A program made the translations under genes and the position numbers. A model generated the notes under the pieces. That model had not been told where the DNA came from and made no database searches. It was given only the letters and a program-made list of their open reading frames with translations. From the NCBI GenBank assembly GCA_016712715.1, contig JADJQM010000003.1, positions 620,001-684,000 on the forward strand: a DNA stretch of 64,000 nucleotides, read 5' to 3'. Each line of letters begins with the position of its first letter. Within the stretch, counting starts at the first letter, position 1. Positions 57,620 through 64,000 of the stretch are shown piece after piece. This DNA comes from Rhodospirillaceae bacterium (GTDB lineage: Bacteria > Pseudomonadota > Alphaproteobacteria > Dongiales > Dongiaceae).

Positions 57620-57910
57620 CTACTTCGCCGCGCGCGGGAAGACGTTGCGATAGGGCGTGACGGTGACGGATTGGAAGAGCCCGGCCTTGCTGTAGGGATC
57701 TGCCGCCAGGAACGTATCGACAGCGGCGCGGTCCGGCATGTCGACCACCAGCAGGCTGCCGATCATCGTCTCGCCGTCGGGCGAGAGCAGCGGACCGCCG
57801 GTCACGAGCTGGCTTTCGTGTTTGATGAGGTGCTCGACATGCGCCGGCCGGTTGGCCATGCGCACCTCAAGATGATTCGGCTTGTCGAGACAATAGATCA
57901 TGAACGCCAT
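57620..57910 (-). CDS. YciI-like domain protein
   Basis: 96 residues with the YCII/ferredoxin-like fold: FMIYCLDKPNHLEVRMANRPAHVEHLIKH, GPLLSPDGETMIGSLLVVDMPDRAAVDTFLAADPYSKAGLFQSVTVTPYRNVF. The conserved His and Asp of the family (HVEHL, ADPY) are present. Enzymatic role is unknown in general; some relatives act on chlorinated aromatics. It lies between tsaD and the EVE gene with short gaps, typical of the class. Confidence 0.92.
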   Translation of the reverse strand: MAFMIYCLDKPNHLEVRMANRPAHVEHLIKHESQLVTGGPLLSPDGETMIGSLLVVDMPDRAAVDTFLAADPYSKAGLFQSVTVTPYRNVFPRAAK

Positions 57911-57947
57911 GTTGCTTTTTCCATTTCCTGCAAAGGATCGATCTTCA

Positions 57948-59008
57948 TTATGCCTTTACGCCGGCACCGGCAAGAACCGGCGCCGCCTCATCGAGCGGCC
58001 AGCGCGGCCGCGGCGCATAGTCGAAGCCGCTTCGTTCGCCCAGCCGCAGCCGCTCGATTCCGGCCCAGGCGATCATCGCGGCATTGTCGGTGCACAGGCG
58101 CGGTGGCGGCGCCACCAGGGCCACACCAAAATCTGCCGCCGATTTGATGAGGCTCGCGCGCAGATGCTGGTTGGCGGCAACACCACCCGCCACCACCAGC
58201 GCACTGAGATTCGGATGTTCCGCCTTGGCGATTTTGAGGGCATGCCGCGTGCGGTCGATCAGGCAATCGACCACCGCCTGCTGGAAACCGGCGGCAAGAT
58301 TGGCGCGCGTCGCATCGTCGAACGCCTTCTCGGCGCGCAACGCATCGACGCGCTGGCGCAAGGCGGTCTTCAGGCCGCTGAAGGAGAAGTTGCAATCCGG
58401 CCGCCCCTTCATCGGGCGCGGCAGGTCGCGATAGGGTGCCGTGGCGCTTAGTGCTGCCGCCGCCACCGCCGGTCCGCCGGGGAATCCGAGGCCCATCAAC
58501 TTGGCCGCCTTGTCGAACGCCTCGCCGGCAGCATCGTCGATGGTGGCACCCAGGCGCTGATAGCGCCCAACGCCTTCGACCACCAGCAATTGGCAATGGC
58601 CGCCCGAGACCAGGAGCAGCAGATAGGAAAGGCCACATCATCGGTCAGCCGGGCGGTGAGCGCATGGCCTTCCAGATGGTTGACGGCGATGAAGGGCTTG
58701 CCATGGGCAAGGGCGATGGCCTTGGCCATCATGACGCCGACGATGACTCCGCCGATGAGGCCCGGTCCGCCGGTGACCGCGATTCCGTCCAGATCCTCGA
58801 AACCGAGCCCCGCCTGCCGCATGGTGGCCGCGATGGTGTCGTCGAGATGGTCGAGATGGGCCCTTGCGGCGATCTCCGGGACCACGCCGCCAAAGGGGGT
58901 ATGCTCGGCAATCTGGGCGAAAATGGTATCGGCCAGGATGCGCCGGTCGTCGGCGACAATGGCCGCCGCCGTCTCGTCGCAGGAAGATTCGATACCCAAG
59001 ACAATCAT
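57948..59008 (-). CDS. tsaD: tRNA N6-threonylcarbamoyladenosine transferase TsaD (frameshifted in this sequence)
   Basis: TsaD finishes the t6A37 modification of ANN-decoding tRNAs and is normally essential. From the ATG at 59008: VLGIESSCDETAAAIV, GVVPEIAARAHLDH (metal His pair follows the family), VTGGPGLIGGVIVG and NHLEGHALTARLTDDVAFP. At 58626-58627 (GG in plus-strand letters) one base is missing; the next frame goes on with LLLLVSGGHCQLLVVEGVGRYQRLGATIDDAAGEAFDKAAKLMGLGFPGGP, FSFSGLKTALRQRV, LVVAGGVAANQHLR and LCTDNAAMIAWAG. I treat the gap as a sequence error. Divergent from hemC. Confidence 0.94.
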
Positions 59009-59100
59009 TTCAACCGCATGGCACCAATTGCACTGCCCAATCATTGCTTTCGACTGCCGGCGCCGCTAGGAAAGGGCGGCCAGCAGGAGGCGAGGTAGTT

Positions 59101-60072
59101 ATGGCCGGTTCGCAAGCAGGGATCAACCAAGGTGCTAAGCCCGGTTCGGGGGCATTGGCACGTATCGGCACACGTGGCTCGCCCTTGGCGCTGGCACAGG
59201 CGGAAATGGTGAAGGCGGCCCTGGCTGCGGCCCACCCCGCCCTCGCCCGGCCCGACGCTATCGAGATCGTCATCATCAAGACGACCGGCGACCAGATTCA
59301 GGACCGCGCTTTGTCCGAGATTGGCGGCAAGGGGCTTTTTACCAAGGAAATCGAAGAAGCCCTACTGGCCGACCGGATTGACCTTGCGGTCCATTCCATG
59401 AAGGACGTGCCGACGCATCTCCCCGACGGGCTTGAAATCTGCTGCCTCCTCGAACGCGAAGACCCGCGCGATGTGCTCATCAGCCGCCGCGGCAATTCCA
59501 TCGCCACCCTGCCGCAGGGTGCCGTCATCGGCTCCGCCTCGCTCCGGCGCCAGGCGCAGTTGATGGCGCTCCGCCCCGACCTCAAGGTGGTCAACCTGCG
59601 CGGCAATGTCGGGACGAGGCTCGCCAAGCTCGCCAAGGGCGATGCCGATGCCACGCTGCTGGCACTCGCGGGACTGAAGCGTCTCGGCAAGGCCGATGTC
59701 GCCACCGCCATTCTCGATATGACGGAAATGTTGCCGGCCGTGGCCCAGGGCGCCATCGGCATCGAAATCCGCGCGACCGATCGCCGCATGCGCGACCTGT
59801 TGCAGCCCCTGCACCATAAGCCAACCGAAATCGCCGTCACCGCCGAACGCGCCTGCCTTGCCGAGCTGGAAGGCTCCTGCCGCACGCCGATCGCGGCCTA
59901 TGCCCATCTCACCGCCGATGGCCAGTTGCACCTCAGCGCCCTGATCGCCAGGCCGGATGGCAGCCAGGTATATCGCGATGTGCGCCAAGGCACGGCAAAT
60001 GAGCCAGAACGGCTGGGCCGCGACTCGGGGCGCCACCTGAAGTCACTAGCCGGACCGGACTTCCTGGCTTAG
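59101..60072 (+). CDS. hemC: hydroxymethylbilane synthase (porphobilinogen deaminase)
   Basis: 323 residues; joins four porphobilinogens to hydroxymethylbilane. Motifs: RIGTRGSPLALAQAEMV, KGLFTKEIEEALL, AVHSMKDVPTHLPDGL, GSASLRRQAQLM, LRGNVGTRLAKL and ELEGSCRTPIAAYA, in which Cys260 carries the dipyrromethane cofactor. The ATG at 59101 has AGGAGG and GAGG elements upstream. Heads the heme operon hemC-hemD/mitofilin-hemY on the plus strand; the next gene starts 9 bp after its stop. Confidence 0.96.
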   Translation: MAGSQAGINQGAKPGSGALARIGTRGSPLALAQAEMVKAALAAAHPALARPDAIEIVIIKTTGDQIQDRALSEIGGKGLFTKEIEEALLADRIDLAVHSMKDVPTHLPDGLEICCLLEREDPRDVLISRRGNSIATLPQGAVIGSASLRRQAQLMALRPDLKVVNLRGNVGTRLAKLAKGDADATLLALAGLKRLGKADVATAILDMTEMLPAVAQGAIGIEIRATDRRMRDLLQPLHHKPTEIAVTAERACLAELEGSCRTPIAAYAHLTADGQLHLSALIARPDGSQVYRDVRQGTANEPERLGRDSGRHLKSLAGPDFLA

Positions 60073-60081
60073 TTTTCCCCA

Positions 60082-62286
60082 ATGCGCATACTCATCACGC
60101 GACCCCGGCAGGATGCCGACAGCTTCGCCGCCACCCTGGTTGCGCGCGGCATCGAGGTCACCGTCGAGCCGTTGCTGACGATCCAGCCGGTGGCGTCACC
60201 TGTCATCGACCTCGACGGTGTCCAGGCGATCCTCTTCACCAGCGCCAATGGCGTGCGCTGCTTCGTAGCGGCCGAACCGCGCCGGGACCTCAAGGTCTTC
60301 GCGGTCGGCGACGCCTCGGCCGTGGCGGCGCGCGACGCCGGCTTTGCCGCGGTCGAGAGTGCCGCCGGCGATGTCGCGAGCCTTGCCACCCTGGTCACGG
60401 ATCGCTTGCACCCGCGCGACGGTGCCCTGCTGCATGCCGCCGGTGCCAGCCTTGCCGGCGACCTTCGGGGGCAGCTGGAAGCAGCGGGCTTTGTGGTCAG
60501 GCGCACAGTGCTCTACGATGCGGTGCCGGCGCAGGAATTGTCGCCCAGCACATTGATGAATCTGCGGCTCGGCGGGATCGATGCGATCGCCCTCTTCTCG
60601 CCCCGTTCGGCCCGCACCTTCGCGACACTCTGGCGCAAGGCGCAGTTGCCGGGGATGACGGCGCCGGGATTGCAGAAGGTGACGGCGCTTTGCCTCAGCG
60701 CCGCCGTCGCCCGCGAGATCAAGGATCTGGATTGGCGCCGCAGCGAAATCGCGGCGCGGCCGGATTTGGAATCACTGCTCGCTTTGGTCGAGGGCGAACA
60801 GCAAAGGAGAGATGCGGAGATGGCAAATCCAACTGAGGGCTCCACGCAGGAACCCACCGGTGGCCCCAACGGTGGCGCGGCCCCGGACAATGCCCGGACC
60901 TCGACCACCATCGACGCTGAAATGCGCGCAGCCGCTGCCAGCGATGCCGCGGCGGGAGCCGCCATTGTCGCCGCCATGCCCAAACCGGCCAGCGGCGGTC
61001 GCGGCGGCAGTCTCTTTCTCGGCCTCCTCGCCGGTGCTGTCGCCGGCGCCGGCATGGTGGTGGCCGAGCACTATTGGCGGCCCTATTTGCCCTTCCCCAC
61101 AACCGAGATCAGTGCAACGAAACTGGCCGATCTCGCCGACGAGATCGCCCTGCTCAAGCAGCAGATCGCCGGCAAGCAGAATGTCGATACCGAAGCGCGC
61201 CAGAACATCGAGGCGCTGCAGGCCGAGATCACCAACTGGAAAGACCAGTTGGCGCAAGCAAGCGGCGTCCCTGCCAACAACGCAACGCCGATCGATCTCG
61301 GCCCCATCGAAATGCGCCTTGCAGCCCTCGAGGCAAAGCTCCAGGAACTGGCCGCCGCGCCGGCCAACACTGCGGGCGCCACCGCCACGTCCGGGACCAC
61401 GGGCAGCGAGGCAGCCGCTGCACCTTCTGCCGATCCGGCCCTCCTGGCCGATCTCAACGCCCGCCTCGCCCAGCTTGAGGGCAGGCTCACCGCGATCGGT
61501 GACACCACGACCAGGCTCGACTTCCTCAGCAGCGAAACGGCAACGCAAAAGGCCGAGATCGAAACCACCAAGGCGAAGCTGGAGACCGTGACATCGCTTG
61601 CCGAGCGCCTTGGTGCGCTCGAAAATGAGGCCAAGACACTCGGCGCCGATCTGAGCGAAATGAGCGCAGAGAAAGCCGACCTCTCGTTGAAGCGTCAGCG
61701 CGCCGCGGCCCTCATCCTCACCCTCGGGCAGTTGCGAGCGACCTTGTCGAGCAACCAGCCCTTTGCTGCCGAGCTGGCCTCGGTCGAGGATCTCGGCCGT
61801 GCCGATGCGGACCTTGCGGCAAAGCTCCAGCCCACGCTGGATGTGCTGCGCCCCTTCGCCAATGACGGCGCGCCAACGCTCTCGCAATTGCAGGCCGACC
61901 TGCCTGTGGCGACCATCGCCCAGGCCGCCGCGGCGGATGCTACCGGCGAGGCGCTCGGCGTCGAGAGCAGCTGGCTCCAGCAGACCCTCAACCGCCTCTC
62001 CGAACTGGTCACCGTGCGCCCCGTGGGCGAGGTCGAGGGCGACAGCGCGCTCGCCTATCTCGCCCGCGCCGAAACGCGTCTCGCCGCCGGCGACCTTGCC
62101 GCCGCCGTCGCCGAGGTAAAAGGCCTTACCGGCCAGGCAGCGACCGCTGCCGAAAGCTGGCTCGCCCATGCTGAAGCGCGCCTCACCATCGACGCGACCG
62201 CCGACCGCCTTGCCAGCCTGTCGGCCGAGGCATTGGCGCCGGTGGTCAATGATGCCGGGGCCATTCTGCCCGAACAATCGAATTGA
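60082..62286 (+). CDS. hemD: uroporphyrinogen-III synthase continuous with a mitofilin/Mic60-like protein
   Basis: A single frame of 734 residues. Residues 1-246 are HemD (MRILITRPRQDADSFAATL, LFTSANGVRCF, VFAVGDASAVAARDAGF, LYDAVPAQELS, IALFSPRSARTFATLW, LCLSAAVAREI), which closes hydroxymethylbilane to uroporphyrinogen III. From the ATG at 60820 the sequence changes to the alphaproteobacterial mitofilin/Mic60 type: an unstructured acidic start, one membrane helix (SLFLGLLAGAVAGAGMVVAEHYW, about 310-333), a long coiled coil and the C-terminal mitofilin signature region. Mic60 relatives shape membranes. The two are usually separate genes; here no stop divides them, while AAAGGAGAGATGCGGAG just before 60820 would allow separate initiation. 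Confidence 0.85.
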   Translation: MRILITRPRQDADSFAATLVARGIEVTVEPLLTIQPVASPVIDLDGVQAILFTSANGVRCFVAAEPRRDLKVFAVGDASAVAARDAGFAAVESAAGDVASLATLVTDRLHPRDGALLHAAGASLAGDLRGQLEAAGFVVRRTVLYDAVPAQELSPSTLMNLRLGGIDAIALFSPRSARTFATLWRKAQLPGMTAPGLQKVTALCLSAAVAREIKDLDWRRSEIAARPDLESLLALVEGEQQRRDAEMANPTEGSTQEPTGGPNGGAAPDNARTSTTIDAEMRAAAASDAAAGAAIVAAMPKPASGGRGGSLFLGLLAGAVAGAGMVVAEHYWRPYLPFPTTEISATKLADLADEIALLKQQIAGKQNVDTEARQNIEALQAEITNWKDQLAQASGVPANNATPIDLGPIEMRLAALEAKLQELAAAPANTAGATATSGTTGSEAAAAPSADPALLADLNARLAQLEGRLTAIGDTTTRLDFLSSETATQKAEIETTKAKLETVTSLAERLGALENEAKTLGADLSEMSAEKADLSLKRQRAAALILTLGQLRATLSSNQPFAAELASVEDLGRADADLAAKLQPTLDVLRPFANDGAPTLSQLQADLPVATIAQAAAADATGEALGVESSWLQQTLNRLSELVTVRPVGEVEGDSALAYLARAETRLAAGDLAAAVAEVKGLTGQAATAAESWLAHAEARLTIDATADRLASLSAEALAPVVNDAGAILPEQSN

Positions 62287-62299
62287 TGAGGGGCGGCCA

Positions 62300-63835
62300 A
62301 TGACCTTTTCCCGCGCCCTCTGGTTTGTCATCAAGCTGGCCCTGCTCATCACGGTCGCTGTTGTTCTGGCCAACCGGCCGGGCAATCTGTCGCTGGTCTG
62401 GTTCGGCTATCGCCTCGATCTCCACCCGATCGCTCTTTCCCTCCTCGGCGTCCTGTTCTGCGTGGGCGTGCTCTTTGTCGTTGGCCGGATCATCGCCCGC
62501 ATCGTCGCCGTGCCCGGCGAGATCGGCGCCATGCGCGGCCATGCCCGCGAGGCCAAGGGCTACCAGGCGCTGACCCGCGGCCTGGCTGCGGCTGCGGCCG
62601 GCGATGCCCGAGAGGCCAAGCGCCTGTCGCTCACCGGGCGCAAGATGCTCACCCGTGGCGACAAAGAACCAAGGATCACAAGGCTGCTCGCAGCCCAGGC
62701 CGCGCAATTGGAAGGCGATGACGCAGCAGCGCAAGCCCATTTCAAGGCGCTTGCCGAAACGCCGGAGACCGCGATCCTCGGCCTACGTGGTCTGGCGCTG
62801 GGTGCGCTCAAGGAAGGCAACGAGGTGGAAGCGCGCCGATTGGCCGAACGCGCGCTCGCGGCCAATCCCAATGCGCAATGGGCCGGTGAAACCGCCTTGC
62901 GCCTGCAGGCCAAGGCCGGACATTTCGATGCCGCCGATGAAAGCCTGAAGGCTCTGGTCCGTGCCGGCGCCCTCAATGCCAAGGCCGGCCAGCGCCGCCG
63001 CGCCGCCCTCCTCACCGAGAAGGCGCGCCAGGCGCTGATCGTCGACGGCACCGATGTCTCGACCGACGTGGCGCTGAGTGCCGCGCGCGAGGCGGTAAAG
63101 ATGGCCGGCGATTTTGCGCCCGCCCGCTTCGTGCTGGTGCGCCTCCTGGTCCGTCAGGGCAAGCGCAAGGAAGCGATGCGTCTCATTGAACAGATCTGGG
63201 ACAGCCATCCCCACGAGATCCTGGGCGAAGCCTATCTCGCCGCCGGCGACAATGAGCGGCCGCTTGAGCGCACCCAGCGGCTGGAACGGCTGCAGAGGCA
63301 GAATCCGGATCATGCCGAGAGCCACCGCATCCTGGCCGAGGCCGACCTTGCCGCCGAACTGTGGGGCGAGGCACGCCGTCATGTCGACCGGCTGAGCGAA
63401 CTTGAGACAGAGACCCTGGGCGGCCCCAGCCGGGCCACCTGCCGCGCCATGGCACAGATCGAAGAGCGCGACCGCAACGACCCGGCCCGCGCGCGACGCT
63501 GGCTCGATGCCGCGAGTTCGGCCCGGCCCGATGCCGCCTGGATCTGCCGGCAATGCGGCACGCGGGGCGAGGCCGGGCCGGAAAGCGGCCACTGGCAACT
63601 GATCTGCCCGCATTGCGATGCGGTCGACAGCCTGGAGTGGAAACACCCGGTCGGCAGCCGCAGCGGCGGCACCGCCCTGGCCCTGGCGCCGACCTCCGGG
63701 CAACCGGCTAACCCCGTTGATCGGCCAGCAGAATTCGAGATTCTGCCAGCGCCATCCGGCGGCGGTGGCGGCGAGAACAACCCACCGCCAATTTCCTCCG
63801 CCGCATCAGTTGACGCGGCCCGGCTGATAAACTAG
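62300..63835 (+). CDS. hemY: HemY-like membrane TPR protein with C-terminal zinc-ribbon
   Basis: 511 residues (GAGGGG before the ATG at 62300). Two N-terminal membrane helices (LWFVIKLALLITVAVVLAN and IALSLLGVLFCVGVLFVVGRIIARI) are followed by the HemY N-terminal domain and TPR-like helical repeats (about 90-400). Near the C-terminus CRQCG...CPHC is a rubredoxin-like four-cysteine knuckle, similar in layout to that of LapB. The protein ends in a Pro/Gly-rich tail. This HemY is the TPR protein of unknown function in proteobacterial heme operons, not the oxidase of the same name in Gram-positives. Confidence 0.92.
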   Translation: MTFSRALWFVIKLALLITVAVVLANRPGNLSLVWFGYRLDLHPIALSLLGVLFCVGVLFVVGRIIARIVAVPGEIGAMRGHAREAKGYQALTRGLAAAAAGDAREAKRLSLTGRKMLTRGDKEPRITRLLAAQAAQLEGDDAAAQAHFKALAETPETAILGLRGLALGALKEGNEVEARRLAERALAANPNAQWAGETALRLQAKAGHFDAADESLKALVRAGALNAKAGQRRRAALLTEKARQALIVDGTDVSTDVALSAAREAVKMAGDFAPARFVLVRLLVRQGKRKEAMRLIEQIWDSHPHEILGEAYLAAGDNERPLERTQRLERLQRQNPDHAESHRILAEADLAAELWGEARRHVDRLSELETETLGGPSRATCRAMAQIEERDRNDPARARRWLDAASSARPDAAWICRQCGTRGEAGPESGHWQLICPHCDAVDSLEWKHPVGSRSGGTALALAPTSGQPANPVDRPAEFEILPAPSGGGGGENNPPPISSAASVDAARLIN

Positions 63836-63890
63836 CTTCCGGCCCGCGCAGTGAGCATTGGGGCAGATTTGGCCCCGACGTCTTGTCGGC

Positions 63891-63965
<75 letters not shown>

Positions 63966-64000
63966 TTCTCTCCCTCAAACGCTCAATCGATTGCCGGCAC

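Overview
The window is ordinary chromosomal DNA from a high-GC alphaproteobacterium, most likely of the Rhodospirillales type. The evidence is the gene content and order: hemC/hemD/mitofilin/hemY divergent from tsaD; trxB next to a VtlR/LsrB-type LysR gene; the rlmH-gpmI-envC-ctpA-divergent deacetylase-rppH run; DUF1285, DUF6111, DUF1194, DUF2272 and PAS_5 proteins; and Tat-exported enzymes. I saw no transposase, integrase, CRISPR array, phage gene or rRNA. One tRNA-Thr(CGT) lies at the right edge.

Layout. 1-6.8 kb: end of a gamma-glutamyltransferase, a Tat-exported DUF882 peptidase, a coiled-coil gene with an in-frame stop, a frameshifted SPOR-like lipoprotein behind an exported alpha-carbonic anhydrase, and a hybrid histidine kinase. 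6.8-19.4 kb: a purine catabolism island on the minus strand (uraH, xdhA, xdhB, xdhC, then a BMP-type ABC importer of ATPase, two permeases and binding protein; separately puuD and uraD with a divergent LysR regulator). It takes hypoxanthine/xanthine through urate to S-allantoin. A guanine deaminase at 42.4 kb would feed xanthine into it. 19.5-28.5 kb: DUF1285-NUDIX-DUF6111, divergent from a tightly coupled MoxR/DUF58/BatA-DUF4159/large membrane protein operon, then a DMSP-lyase-superfamily cupin. 29-33.5 kb: Lrp regulator, trxB, VtlR/LsrB, a Pmp3-like membrane protein, and then a gene-poor stretch that holds a well-structured small RNA candidate of the AbcR (alpha-r15) type. The RNA has its own promoter, a LysR-type dyad upstream and a strong terminator. 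33.5-44.5 kb: a periplasmic binding protein, transporters, a chemoreceptor, a PAS_5 protein, a TetR/EmrAB-like efflux locus with a palindromic operator, and guanine deaminase. 44.5-51.2 kb: housekeeping and envelope genes on the plus strand. 51.2-57.1 kb: acetyl-CoA synthetase, a second chemoreceptor and creD. 57.2-64 kb: EVE, YciI and TsaD genes divergent from hemC, a continuous hemD-mitofilin frame, hemY and the tRNA.

The points most worth a second look are the AbcR-like RNA with its putative LysR box and complementarity to the ribosome binding site of the BMP importer; a perfect hairpin that buries the creD ribosome binding site; the continuous HemD-Mic60 frame; and an internal deletion in xdhB. 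Five genes (trxB, tsaD, a DHA2 efflux pump, a NUDIX hydrolase, a SPOR-like lipoprotein) each carry a single frameshift, four of them in short homopolymers. Because trxB and tsaD are normally indispensable, these are more likely sequencing or assembly indels than real gene decay.
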